NCBI GenBank assembly: GCA_965220245.1
Contig: CBDCPI010000001.1
Span: 186,001-250,000, forward strand
Length of the DNA: 64,000 nt
DNA from: CBDCPI01 sp965220245
Lineage (GTDB): Bacteria > Chloroflexota > Dehalococcoidia > Lucifugimonadales > UBA3495
Direction: 5' to 3'
Shown here in pieces: positions 49,487 to 58,598 of this stretch (position 1 is the first letter of the stretch; every line of letters starts with the position of its first letter). The translations under genes were made by a program, and so were the position numbers. Below the pieces are notes generated by a model, which was given only the letters and a program-made list of their open reading frames with translations, had not been told where the DNA came from and ran no database searches.

Positions 49487-49799
49487 CTGTCCTCCATTAA
49501 TTCAGTTAAGGTACTACGGGTAAGCTCGGGCGGGGCTGCTATCCACCAATGTTCCTCCAAGTGCTGCTGCAACTCTTCCCGCCACCGCAGTATATAACCT
49601 TCGTTCGAGGTTGGGCGAGGCCGGACGGCTGGTTAACCATTTTCTCTCGGCATTCTGGACTCACGATTTCATAGTAAAGACTGAATGTACCGGGATTTCG
49701 CTGCTGGAAAGACTTTGCACAGGCCCTGGTCATGCTCACGGGTTCATCACAGGGGTAAATGTTATAGTAATCTGGTCAAAACGACAGGTTGCATTCAAT
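49487..49799. other. Intergenic stretch before the VapC remnant
   Basis: 313 bp without a supported gene. It contains an in-frame run into the VapC remnant but no VapB antitoxin gene or recognisable VapC N-terminus. Confidence 0.4.
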
Positions 49800-49940
49800 C
49801 TGGCCAGAGAACATGTCCTCTCCTTCTACGATGCCCTGTACCTAGAACTGGCCAAAAGACGCGAGGCGGCGCTGGCCACACTAGATGCGGAACTGGCCCG
49901 GGCTGCCCGCGCCGAGGGACTGGAAGTCGCGTCCCCGTAG
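49800..49940 (+). pseudogene. VapC (PIN-domain) toxin remnant, C-terminal part
   Basis: The frame encodes LAREHVLSFYDALYLELAKR and then REAALATLDAELARAARAEG, which is the C-terminal end of VapC-type PIN domains (YDALYLELA, ATLD, A-x-x-G). The N-terminal acidic part and a VapB partner are missing, so it is a relic of a VapBC toxin-antitoxin pair. Confidence 0.65.
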
Positions 49941-50032
49941 GAGGTTCCGGTCATAAGCCGTCCGGCGAAGCATCCTATAATGCATCCTGGTGTTGGAGCA
50001 GGAGACGGAAGCACAGAGAATGAGGTGACCGC

Positions 50033-51136
50033 ATGGCAGAGGAACAATACTCCCGGGGAATCCTCGCCGCTGAGGAGCAGGCGCTCCAGTTCCTGGAGAC
50101 TTTCGAGTACATCCAAGGGAACATGAGGACCGAGAAGCTTGAAGAGTTTCAAGCGCGCTTGCAAGAGGCGGGTTCGGAGTTGCTCTCGACATTTCCGGGA
50201 GCGCTGGCGCAACTCGACCCTCCCGACTCGCTCACCCGGTTTCACGACATCTTTGTCGCTGCCGTCCGGCACTGCCGCAATGCCCGCGAAGCGTTCTTGA
50301 CGGCGGGTGCCCAAGATTTTTCCTTAGCGTCCATAGACAGCCGCCGGTCGCTTTGCCGGGCCATGAATCTCTTCTATCAGGTGCGGAGCCATTTGCCAGT
50401 GCTGCAACGCTATTGGCTGCTGCCCGAGGCTTTGCCGGGCCGGGATGCCCTTGAAGCCAGATCGCCGGATGCCGATGTCCCCGTAGGGATGATACACAAC
50501 AAACGGCCTGACCCCCTTGCCGATTATTCCCTGTATGTCCCGGAAAACTATACCCCGAGCCGGGACTGGCCTCTCATCATCAGCCTCCACGGCGCCTACG
50601 GACGGGGGGACCATTACATCTGGTCGTGGCTGCGTCCCGCCAAGAGCAAGGGCTATATGGTGCTATCACCAAAATCCGTCGATGTGACTTGGTCGGTGCT
50701 GCGGCCCCCGCTGGATGTTGGGTCTATCACCGGGATGTTCGACGAAGTGTGCGCCGCCTATGCCGTGGACCGGAGCCGGGTGTACCTGTCCGGGTTGTCC
50801 GACGGCGGGACATTCACCTATCTGTTGGGCCTGACCCGCCCGGATATGTTTGCTGGCATAGCGCCCGTCGCGGGCGATTTTCACGCGATGCTGGATGGCA
50901 TGTTGCGCCAAAAGCAAGGCAAAGACCTGCCCATATACATTGTCCACGGCGTCCACGACGCCATCTTTAGCGTACAGTCGATTCGCAGCGGGTACGGGCT
51001 GCTCACCAGACTCGGCTATAACGCAACTTACGAAGAGCTGCCCGATTGGGGGCACTCCTACTCTTCCAAGATCAATGAGGAGTTGGTGATGCCTTGGTTT
51101 GAGAGCTTGGCGGCAAAGGCCGGGGCGATTGACTAG
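50033..51136 (+). CDS. Alpha/beta hydrolase (PHB depolymerase/esterase-like) with helical N-terminus
   Basis: 367 residues. Residues 1-150 form a helical region; the hydrolase domain follows. Its motifs: SLHGAYGRGDHYIW (oxyanion), VYLSGLSDGGTFTYLLG (nucleophile elbow GLSDGG), VHGVHDAIFS (acid) and LPDWGHSY (His). Related to esterases of the PHB depolymerase/dienelactone hydrolase type. No signal peptide. The gene ends 155 bp before the amidohydrolase at 51292. Confidence 0.83.
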   Translation: MAEEQYSRGILAAEEQALQFLETFEYIQGNMRTEKLEEFQARLQEAGSELLSTFPGALAQLDPPDSLTRFHDIFVAAVRHCRNAREAFLTAGAQDFSLASIDSRRSLCRAMNLFYQVRSHLPVLQRYWLLPEALPGRDALEARSPDADVPVGMIHNKRPDPLADYSLYVPENYTPSRDWPLIISLHGAYGRGDHYIWSWLRPAKSKGYMVLSPKSVDVTWSVLRPPLDVGSITGMFDEVCAAYAVDRSRVYLSGLSDGGTFTYLLGLTRPDMFAGIAPVAGDFHAMLDGMLRQKQGKDLPIYIVHGVHDAIFSVQSIRSGYGLLTRLGYNATYEELPDWGHSYSSKINEELVMPWFESLAAKAGAID

Positions 51137-51291
51137 GCCGGGTTGAACCAAAGGGCCTCCGGCGGTACACTCCAGCAACAACGTTCGTCCAAGCTCCCCA
51201 CCGGCCCATTGAGGCGAGGATAACACGGACAATCTCGTTCCATTTTCCCAACGCAAACGTATTCCTTCTCAAATATAGGCGAGGTGACTCA

Positions 51292-52413
51292 ATGGCAGAT
51301 TACCGAATCATTTCATCCGATAACCATGTGATCGAACCCCCGGACCTGTGGACCAGCAGGATTGAAGCCAAGTACCGGGACCGGTGCCCCCAAATCGTAG
51401 CGTCCGATGACGGCGGTGAGGTGTGGGTCTGCGACGGTCAGCCGGGTAACAGCCCGGTCCAGGGCACCCAAGTGGGAGTGCGGTTCGAAGACCCGGACCA
51501 GTTGGTGCGGCGGGACTCCTTCGAAAACGTTATTCCGGGCGGTTACATCCCGGAGGAGCACGTAAAGGACATGGACGCCGACGGCGTGGACGTAAGCGTA
51601 GTTTACCCGTCGTGCGGTCTTCGTTTGTACGGCACGGTCCCGGACGGGGAACTGCTATCGGCGGTCTTCCGGGCGTACAACGACTATGTGGCCGAGTTTT
51701 GCCAGCCTTTCCCCAAGCGGCTGGGCGGCATTGCCATGATTAACGTGGACGATATTCAAGACGCGGTCAACGAGATGACCCGTTGCCGCAACCGGGGATT
51801 CGTTGGCGCCATGATCACCGTATATCCTCCCGAGGGGAGACGCTACAATTCCCCGGAGTACGAGCCCCTGTGGGCCGCGGCCCAAGACCTGCAAATGCCC
51901 CTCAGTCTCCACGCCGCCACCAACCGCTACGGGTCGGGCGAGGCTTTCCAGCTCGTCGACACGCTGCGGCTCGCCTTCCTTACCAACATGGATATGGGAG
52001 TAAGGATGTCCTTGGCCGACATGATCTATGCCGGGATATTCGAACGGCACCCGAAACTGCAAATTGGCGCCGTTGAGCACGAGTTGTCCTGGGTTCCCCA
52101 CTTCCTGGACCGGCTGGACTACAACTACCTGGACCGGTCGGCAGGAAGGGAGTCGTACCAATTCAAGGAGGACATGCTCCCCAGCGACTACTTCCGGCGC
52201 AACGTATTCTTGGGTTTTCAAGAAGACGCGCTGGGGCTGCGGCTGCGGGACATCATCGGCGTCGACACCCTTCAGTGGGGCTCCGACTACCCGCACCAAG
52301 AGTCGACTTTTCCCCGAAGCCGACAGATTCTAGAAGAGATCTTGGCCGACTGCACCGAGGAGGAGAAAGCCAAAATCGCCGGGGGCAACGCGGCCCGGGT
52401 GTACCAACTGTAG
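51292..52413 (+). CDS. Amidohydrolase family protein, copy 1
   Basis: 373 residues of the metal-dependent TIM-barrel family (PF04909-type). YRIISSDNHVIEPPDLW holds the first D-x-H, MPLSLHAATNR the next His, and LQWGSDYPHQEST the last Asp of the metal site. GGVDV-type block DADGVDVSVVYPSCGL and a conserved MDADG lie early. Such enzymes decarboxylate or hydrolyse aromatic or cyclic carboxylates. Close paralogue at 58599-59738. GAGGTGACTCAATGG-like ribosome region precedes the ATG. Confidence 0.87.
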   Translation: MADYRIISSDNHVIEPPDLWTSRIEAKYRDRCPQIVASDDGGEVWVCDGQPGNSPVQGTQVGVRFEDPDQLVRRDSFENVIPGGYIPEEHVKDMDADGVDVSVVYPSCGLRLYGTVPDGELLSAVFRAYNDYVAEFCQPFPKRLGGIAMINVDDIQDAVNEMTRCRNRGFVGAMITVYPPEGRRYNSPEYEPLWAAAQDLQMPLSLHAATNRYGSGEAFQLVDTLRLAFLTNMDMGVRMSLADMIYAGIFERHPKLQIGAVEHELSWVPHFLDRLDYNYLDRSAGRESYQFKEDMLPSDYFRRNVFLGFQEDALGLRLRDIIGVDTLQWGSDYPHQESTFPRSRQILEEILADCTEEEKAKIAGGNAARVYQL

Positions 52414-52446
52414 ACCCATCCCGGTAGTCTAGTAAGAGTAAACCGT

Positions 52447-52691
52447 GTAACTGTTCAGAGTTGGTAAGGTGAAATATCTGAGAGCCACATCCGGCATTCG
52501 AATGATGATCCTTTTACGTGATGATCCCTTTACGACATTCTGAAGCCTAACCGTCATTCCCGCGCAGGCGGGAATCCAGAAATGCCAAGGAAAAGGAACG
52601 CTACTGGTTGCAAACGCTTCTGGATTCCGGCTCAAAGCCGGCCCCGTACTGGATACGGGGCCGGAATGAAGTATCAAGTCTGAACGGTTAC
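52447..52691. repeat. MITE-like element D2 with inverted ends
   Basis: GTAACTGTTCAGA (52447-52459) and TCTGAACGGTTAC (52679-52691) are inverted copies with one mismatch. Between them are family A arms at about 52551 and 52620-52668. The 245-bp element resembles D1 at 22901-23004 in its ends but not its interior. Confidence 0.7.
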
Positions 52692-52727
52692 TAAACCTTG
52701 ACAGCAAGGCCGTTATAAGGAGGCGAC

Positions 52728-53627
52728 ATGGAGACTGTGGGATTTGTTGGCGTCGGCCGAATGGGATCGCCCATGGCCCAGAACATCCAAAAGGCCGGAT
52801 ACTCCATGGTGGTCCTGGATGCCCGCGAGGATGCCACCCGGCCCTTGTTGGAGGGAGGCGCCCGGCTGGGCGCTTCACCCGCCGAGGTGGCGGCCCAGTG
52901 TGAGGTTACTTTCACCTCGCTGCCCGGACCCAGGCAGGTGGAAGAGGTGGTGGAAGGGCGCGACGGCATCTTGGAGGGCATCAGACCGGGACACGTCTAT
53001 TTGGACCTGTCCACCTGCGGGCCCGACTTGGTCCGGCGCTTGGAACCCCAATTCCGCCAGCGCGGCGCCCATCTGATGGATACCCCCGTCTTGAGCTCCC
53101 CCACCAGGGCGGTGGATAGAAGCCTGATCGTCATGGCCGGCGGCGACCGGGAAGTCTTTGACCGGGTGCACCCGATTCTGGACGCCTTTGCCGACCAAGT
53201 AATCTATACCGGGGCCTTGGGCACCGCCTGCGTTTGCAAGCTGGTCAACAACATGATGTCCTTCAGTACCCAACAAATTTTGGCCGAGGGCTTGACCTTG
53301 GCTCTCAAAGCAGGGGTGGAATTGGACGTACTGATGGAGACCGGCAACCGGGGTTTACTGGGGTCGAGGCGGGAAGGCTTCTCTCAAACGGTGTTCCAAG
53401 GGCAGTTCCAGCCTCCCAGCTTCACGGTAGCCCTCGCCCTCAAGGACGTGGCGCTAGCCACCGAGTTAGGCCGAGACAACAACGTCCCCATGCCCATGGC
53501 CAACATCGCCGAGCAAATATTCCGGCAGGCAGTCAACCGGGGCTTCGGCGACGATGACTACACCGCCGCCGTGCAGCTACAGGAGGAAGCCGCCGGGAAG
53601 CCGGTCCGATTTCCCGATAATAGATAG
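52728..53627 (+). CDS. 3-hydroxyisobutyrate dehydrogenase-like NAD(P) oxidoreductase
   Basis: 299 residues. N-terminal NAD(P)-binding site VGFVGVGRMGSPMAQNIQKA (GxGxMG), substrate block SPTRAVDRSLIVMAGG, the catalytic Lys near CKLVNNMMSFSTQQ, and a C-terminal helical half (KDVALATELGRDNNVP). It belongs to the beta-hydroxyacid dehydrogenases (3-hydroxyisobutyrate, tartronate semialdehyde, and imine reductase-type). The substrate is unknown. It is convergent with the PF20091-type hydrolase. Confidence 0.9.
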   Translation: METVGFVGVGRMGSPMAQNIQKAGYSMVVLDAREDATRPLLEGGARLGASPAEVAAQCEVTFTSLPGPRQVEEVVEGRDGILEGIRPGHVYLDLSTCGPDLVRRLEPQFRQRGAHLMDTPVLSSPTRAVDRSLIVMAGGDREVFDRVHPILDAFADQVIYTGALGTACVCKLVNNMMSFSTQQILAEGLTLALKAGVELDVLMETGNRGLLGSRREGFSQTVFQGQFQPPSFTVALALKDVALATELGRDNNVPMPMANIAEQIFRQAVNRGFGDDDYTAAVQLQEEAAGKPVRFPDNR

Positions 53628-53637
53628 TGATTAAGGC

Positions 53638-55641
53638 CTAATCGTCCGCGGCCTGAGTCGCCGCTATCCTGCTGAACAGGTCGTAATGCTGCCCGCCCTG
53701 CTCGACCAATCGGGCCAGGTCCTCCTCCAAGAGGTAACCTTGGCCGATTAGCTCTTGGCAGGCCCTGGTCACCAACTCCAGGTAGTGTTCCCGGGACTCG
53801 TAGCGTTCTTCAATGGAGAGCCTGGGGTCGCCGGAAGCCTGCCGGGCTTCCTTGGTCGGCGCAAAGGGTAGGAACGAGCCCCGCAGGGTGCCTCCCGAGG
53901 CCCCGCCGGTGGACAGGGTCTGTCCGGCCCCTCCGATTTCGGAATGCCGCCGGTTCCAGCCGGTGTGGGCGCCGAGGGGGACCGTCACTAACGGAAGGGG
54001 AAGGCCCGACACTTCATTACCGTCATCATCCACCGCCGAGACCAAGTGGGGATAGACCTGGCCCACTTCCGGCGGCGTCTTGGTGGGAATAGCCGGGTTG
54101 GGGCCGAAGTCCAAACGGGTGAAGCGCCGCAGGGGCAACGGCAACTTGACCCCCGGAATCCGCTCCAGCCTCTCGGCCAAGCTCTCCGGGGAGACGGCGG
54201 TACCGTCGTCGATTCTGGGGTAGCGGCTCGGCGGTGCGGGTTCCCCGGAAGTGACCCAGCGGTCCAGGTTGGTAAGTGCGGCCCGCAAATACCCCCGGTA
54301 GTCCAGCACGCCAAAGTCGTGCTGCCCCCGGTACCCATCGGCATCCAAGTCCGCTGGCGGGAAGGTAGGCAGTGCGTGCTGGGCGCCCGCGTAGATATAG
54401 ACTCGCACCTCTTCCGAAATTTCCAAGTCGCGGTCGCCGGCCAGGTTTGTGTGAATCAACGACCCGTGCCCCGCCCAGTACTCCGAGGGCGTGTGGGTAT
54501 ACATGATTTTCGGCAGGTCCCCCTGAGCGGCTAGGCGGGACAGAAGGCCGTCGATCCTTCCGGTTTCGGGATCGGTCTGGGGCAGGTCGCTGAATGGGAA
54601 GAGGCTGTTGCCGCTGCGGCTGGCTTGGCTGGAAGGCTGGGCGAACCGCTGGTTGAACTCGCCCCTTTTGCCGCCCGCCACGTGGGGAATGAACCCGTCG
54701 AACACCGTGCGGTTGGCCTCGTCGCGGTTCAAGCCGAAGTACAGGAAGGTGCGGAGAAACCGTCCGCTCTGAGAAACGCCAAAGGCATAGGCCCGCTCGA
54801 TGGGACCGCCCAAGGGGTTTCCTTCCTGGGGTGAGCTATGCCTCAGAAACGAGGCTATGTCCCGGGTGGCCGCCACGCCCAGGCCCACCACCGGGGCCTC
54901 GGTGGTGGTGTAAATCACCTGGTAGACCTTACCCGGTTGAAAGCCCGAGGCCAGATGCACGTGGCTGGCGTCGCTGACCAGGTTGCCGTTTTCCAAGCGG
55001 GCGAAGGACCAGTCTTGGCGCGGGATGACCTCTTCGGGGGCGTCTTCATGCTCTTGGACCGTCATTACGGCGGTCTGGTCATTGACGTCGTTGCTGGGAT
55101 AGGACTGATGGTTCCGGTCCGACAGGAACTGGACTGTTGCCGGAGCATTGGGCTGGAAGGTGACCACCAGCTTGCCCGATATCGGCCCGGCTTCTGTGAC
55201 CGCCCCGGGAACGTTGATGCGGAGCATCCCCGGCGCCTCGGGAACGTCGTGCTGCCAGCCGCACCAGACGACCGTGTATCCTTGGCGCATCAGGAAGCCG
55301 TTGCCGGGGTCCATAGGCGCGTCGGGGGCGACCTCCGGTGCGCTGTTGATGTTCCTCAAAGCCAAGGCCCGGCCGCGGTTCAACACATCCAGCAACAGCC
55401 TGCGGTTGCCCCGGTTGGCGTCCACCGGCTGTAGAATGCGAAAGTCGGAGCTAAAGGTCACCAACCCATCGGCGTTGCGAGGCGCTAGGTCCAAGTCGGT
55501 AATCGCCTCGTTGGCCCGGTTATCCGGATCGACGGCGAAGTGTGCCGTGCCGTCGATTTGCTCGTACTCCCCCACCCCGCCGAAGCTCAATCCCCCGGCG
55601 AAGGGCTTACGGTCAGTAATCTCAAGTCTGGTGACTGGCAT
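53638..55641 (-). CDS. Large alpha/beta hydrolase domain protein (PF20091-type)
   Basis: 667 residues. Its domain is the alpha/beta hydrolase type found in large, secreted or cytosolic esterases: FLMRQGYTVVWCGWQHD, the nucleophile elbow AYAFGVSQSGRFLRTFLYFG, and a conserved DGFIPHVAGGKRG. Further conserved parts are ALPTFPPADLD and SGEPAPPSRYPRI. No signal peptide is visible. The substrate is unknown. It ends the minus-strand run amidohydrolase, epoxide hydrolase, hydrolase, which probably is an operon. Confidence 0.85.
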   Translation of the reverse strand: MPVTRLEITDRKPFAGGLSFGGVGEYEQIDGTAHFAVDPDNRANEAITDLDLAPRNADGLVTFSSDFRILQPVDANRGNRRLLLDVLNRGRALALRNINSAPEVAPDAPMDPGNGFLMRQGYTVVWCGWQHDVPEAPGMLRINVPGAVTEAGPISGKLVVTFQPNAPATVQFLSDRNHQSYPSNDVNDQTAVMTVQEHEDAPEEVIPRQDWSFARLENGNLVSDASHVHLASGFQPGKVYQVIYTTTEAPVVGLGVAATRDIASFLRHSSPQEGNPLGGPIERAYAFGVSQSGRFLRTFLYFGLNRDEANRTVFDGFIPHVAGGKRGEFNQRFAQPSSQASRSGNSLFPFSDLPQTDPETGRIDGLLSRLAAQGDLPKIMYTHTPSEYWAGHGSLIHTNLAGDRDLEISEEVRVYIYAGAQHALPTFPPADLDADGYRGQHDFGVLDYRGYLRAALTNLDRWVTSGEPAPPSRYPRIDDGTAVSPESLAERLERIPGVKLPLPLRRFTRLDFGPNPAIPTKTPPEVGQVYPHLVSAVDDDGNEVSGLPLPLVTVPLGAHTGWNRRHSEIGGAGQTLSTGGASGGTLRGSFLPFAPTKEARQASGDPRLSIEERYESREHYLELVTRACQELIGQGYLLEEDLARLVEQGGQHYDLFSRIAATQAADD

Positions 55642-55675
55642 ATTCTGCTCCTCCCGGTTCCCGTTTTGCCGGAAA

Positions 55676-56827
55676 TTACCTGACCTGGCGGAAGAAGGCG
55701 CGAACTTCCTCCGCCAATAGCTCGGGCTCTTCCAATGCGGCGAAGTGGCCGCCCCGGGGCATTTCCTGCCACCTCAGGATGTTGTAGGACCGCTCGCCCC
55801 ATTCTCTCGGCGGCCTCGCTATTTCTTGGGGGAACATGGCCATCCCCGCCGGGGCCTTGACACTATCGCCTTGCTCCATCGTCCATACCACTTTCTGGTT
55901 CTCTAGGTACATCCTGGTGGATGAGCTAATGGTCTGGGTAACCCAATAGATGGTGACGATGGTCAGGAGTTCGTCTTTGGTATACGTGGACTCCACATCG
56001 CCGTTACAGTCGCTCCACGTGCGGTATTTTTCCACGATCCAAGCAGCCAAGCCCGCGGGGGAATCGTTGAGCCCGGCGGCCAGGGTCTGAGGCTTGGTCC
56101 CTTGGATGTGCGCATACCCTCCTTCCGCTTCCTGCCAGCGGGCCCGCTGGTCGATCAGGGCTTGCTCCGCCTCGGTGACGGGGCTGGAACCCGGTCCGAA
56201 ATAGGGCATTGGCCGGGTGATGGAAGTCAGGTGAACGCCGTACAGGTTGTCCGCATAGTCATACCCCAGACAGGACGTGACGCCGGCGCCAATGTCTCCT
56301 CCTTGGGCGCCGAAGCGAGGATAGCCCAGATTTTCGGTCATTAGCTTGTTCCACATATCCGAGACCCGCCGGATTTCCATGCCTCGCTCGGTAGCGTGGT
56401 CCGAAAAGCCGAAGCCGGGAAGGGAGGGAGCCACCACGTCAAAGGAGTCGGCGGGGTCGCCGCCGTGACTGCCGGGATCGGCCAGCAATGGAATTATCTT
56501 GGTCATCTCGAAGAAGCAACTGGGCCACCCGTGGGTAATGACCAGAGGAATGGGGTTGGGGCCGGTCCCTCGCTCATGGATGAAGTGAATGTCCAAACCG
56601 TCCACCGGGGTTTTGAAATGGTGGAACTTGTTGAGTTTCTCTTCTTGGGCCCGCCAATCGAAGCTGGTGCGCCAGTACTCCACCAGTTCTTTAATATAGT
56701 CCAGATTGCTGCCGTAGTCCCAACCCGAGCCTGGAATTTCGTCGGGAAACCGGGTGTCGTCCAAGCGGCTCCGCAGGTCTTGCAACACTTCGTCGGACAC
56801 TTGGATCTTGAACGGCTGGACTTCCAT
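55676..56827 (-). CDS. Epoxide hydrolase family protein
   Basis: About 383 residues from the ATG at 56827 (GGGAGGGG upstream). The EHN N-terminal domain (DEVLQDLRSRLDDTRFPD, DYIKELVEYWRTSFDW) is followed by the alpha/beta core with oxyanion LVITHGWPSCFFE, nucleophile Asp in FGAQGGDIGAGVTS and late catalytic His in MPRGGHFAALEEPE. It opens epoxides to diols. Other members hydrolyse esters. It lies 34 bp upstream of the large hydrolase gene. Confidence 0.9.
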   Translation of the reverse strand: MEVQPFKIQVSDEVLQDLRSRLDDTRFPDEIPGSGWDYGSNLDYIKELVEYWRTSFDWRAQEEKLNKFHHFKTPVDGLDIHFIHERGTGPNPIPLVITHGWPSCFFEMTKIIPLLADPGSHGGDPADSFDVVAPSLPGFGFSDHATERGMEIRRVSDMWNKLMTENLGYPRFGAQGGDIGAGVTSCLGYDYADNLYGVHLTSITRPMPYFGPGSSPVTEAEQALIDQRARWQEAEGGYAHIQGTKPQTLAAGLNDSPAGLAAWIVEKYRTWSDCNGDVESTYTKDELLTIVTIYWVTQTISSSTRMYLENQKVVWTMEQGDSVKAPAGMAMFPQEIARPPREWGERSYNILRWQEMPRGGHFAALEEPELLAEEVRAFFRQVR

Positions 56828-56889
56828 AGTAACCCCTCCCATTACTTACTCAGACTATTAAACCGGGGCTATTAACCCGGCCGGGGTAA

Positions 56890-57906
56890 TTACACCTCAA
56901 TGCGGTAGACCCGGGTGGCCGTGTCGTGAAGAACCGCCGCTTTGTCGGTGGCCGAGAAGTCTTTGGCCAGCCGTTTGAAAGCGTTGTACATCACGTTGTA
57001 GGAGAATGAGACCTTATCAACGGGGAAATTGCTCTCGAACATGCACCGGTCGGGGCCGAATTTCTCAATCGAGTAATTGATATAAGGAGCGATGGACTCG
57101 GCCACTTCCTCCGAACCGACGGGTTTGGCCCGGGTGTGCCAGTCGAAACCGATGCGGGGCATCCCTACGCCGCCCAGCTTCATAATGATGTTAGGACATT
57201 CCCCCACCGCGTCGATGCCCCTCTGCCAAGTTGCCATTACTTCATCGTCGCGATTGCCGTAGGGGCCGGTCCGCATCAGTCCACCGAGGTGATTCAAGAC
57301 GATGGTCAAGTCGGGCAACGCTCTGGCGAACTCGGCCAACTCCGGCATCTGGGGAAAGTACATCGACGTCTCCAAGCACAAGCCCATAGACGACAGCACT
57401 CGCGCCCCCGCCCGGTAGCTTTCATTCGCTAGGCAAGCCTCGATCTCCCGGTCTTCCACGTCGGGATGAGGGTCCCAGCCCACACCGTGGCGGATGCCGC
57501 GGAAACGGCTGGGGCTGGCCGCCTGCAACGCCTCCAGCACCGGCCTCACCCCCTCGCCCAGCTTGAGGTCGGCCCGGCCAATTATGGCCGCCGCGGCCCG
57601 GACGGGGCCATACTGCCCGGTGGCGCTGGCCGCAGCTATGGCCTCGACGAATTCCACTTCGCCCACGGAACGCATCTCTTCGGGGCCGTCGGTGCGATAG
57701 CTAGAGCGGGCCTCAACGAACACCGTGGAACGCACGTTGTGTCCACTGTTGATGTCGTCGGCCAGCTCTGGCAGCAGATAGCGCTGGTAGTCAACGGGTT
57801 CGGGCCGGTATTCCCAAAAGTGGTGATGGGGATCGCAGATCGGAACCTCCGGCTCCAAACTGGGTTCCGTCGTCAGAGCAAGCCATTCATTGCCTCGTGA
57901 AACCAT
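56890..57906 (-). CDS. Amidohydrolase family protein (TIM-barrel)
   Basis: About 338 residues, start at 57906 behind ATGGAGGGGCGATC; a codon at 57951 would add 15. PICDPHHHFWEYRPEPVDYQ carries the D-x-H metal motif, with TIVLNHLGGL, GVGWDPHPD and a late FGPDRCMFESNFPVD block typical of the 2-pyrone-4,6-dicarboxylate lactonase-like group. It probably hydrolyses or decarboxylates an aromatic or lactone acid. It is the first gene of the minus-strand hydrolase run. Confidence 0.87.
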   Translation of the reverse strand: MVSRGNEWLALTTEPSLEPEVPICDPHHHFWEYRPEPVDYQRYLLPELADDINSGHNVRSTVFVEARSSYRTDGPEEMRSVGEVEFVEAIAAASATGQYGPVRAAAAIIGRADLKLGEGVRPVLEALQAASPSRFRGIRHGVGWDPHPDVEDREIEACLANESYRAGARVLSSMGLCLETSMYFPQMPELAEFARALPDLTIVLNHLGGLMRTGPYGNRDDEVMATWQRGIDAVGECPNIIMKLGGVGMPRIGFDWHTRAKPVGSEEVAESIAPYINYSIEKFGPDRCMFESNFPVDKVSFSYNVMYNAFKRLAKDFSATDKAAVLHDTATRVYRIEV

Positions 57907-58160
57907 GATCGCCCCTCCATATTGCAATTTGGCGGCCCAATAATAGCACATCTCCCGGCGCTTACGAGACGGGCCTCCCCAAGCGCGGCACCTAGCGTTA
58001 TTCGTAACCTATCTGGGGTTAAGCCGGTCTCCCCCACCAGTACCAACCGCGTGGACATACTTAATTGACACCAAGCTTAGGTATACAGTATAACGTCGGC
58101 GATAGCCGAATAGAGGGCTGAACCACTCTTTACTCATTATGCTTAAGGAGTGATACGAAG

Positions 58161-58391
58161 ATGACACAGTCAAGTACAGAGCTTGGACCCGCCCCTTGTG
58201 CTTATTGCCAGGGCACCGGTCAAGTAAACGATGTAGGGTGCCGGGCGTGCAACGGCCAAGGCAGTGTGTCGGTGGCCCAGCCGGCAAGGGAGTGCGTTCA
58301 CTGCCAGGGCAAAGGCAGAAAGTCGGTCTACCGGTGTAATTTCTGTCGCGGCACCGGCTGGGCCCACGCCCAAATGCCGGGCGGGCGTTAA
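58161..58391 (+). CDS. Stand-alone DnaJ-type zinc finger small protein
   Basis: 76 residues with four CxxCxGxG-type motifs (CAYCQGTG, CRACNGQG, CVHCQGKG, CNFCRGTG), the same pattern as the DnaJ zinc finger, but without J domain or substrate-binding domains. The motifs pair to bind two zinc ions. GGAGTG lies upstream of the ATG. Small proteins of this type are known in plants and bacteria as thiol-disulfide or chaperone factors. It is a single gene, about 200 bp from the amidohydrolase genes on each side. Confidence 0.82.
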   Translation: MTQSSTELGPAPCAYCQGTGQVNDVGCRACNGQGSVSVAQPARECVHCQGKGRKSVYRCNFCRGTGWAHAQMPGGR

Positions 58392-58598
58392 GCTGCCGGT
58401 TTATCGCATCGAACCCGAGCCCGCTTTTACGCTTTCTTTCTGTGCTCCTAAACAATGATTACGAGTGATGCTCTTTGTTTGGCCTGTCGCCGCATAACTA
58501 TGTTGACAGTAGCCACTCAATAAAGCAAAATCACTCCAACACTGTGCGCTTTGGTTCATATCATTACTAGCGAACCTTAAAAATCTGTGAGGTTGAGC

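Noticed and set aside
58009..58455. 148-codon minus-strand frame over the zinc finger gene
   Set aside because: The plus-strand frame has four CxxCxGxG motifs; the minus-strand frame is its shadow.
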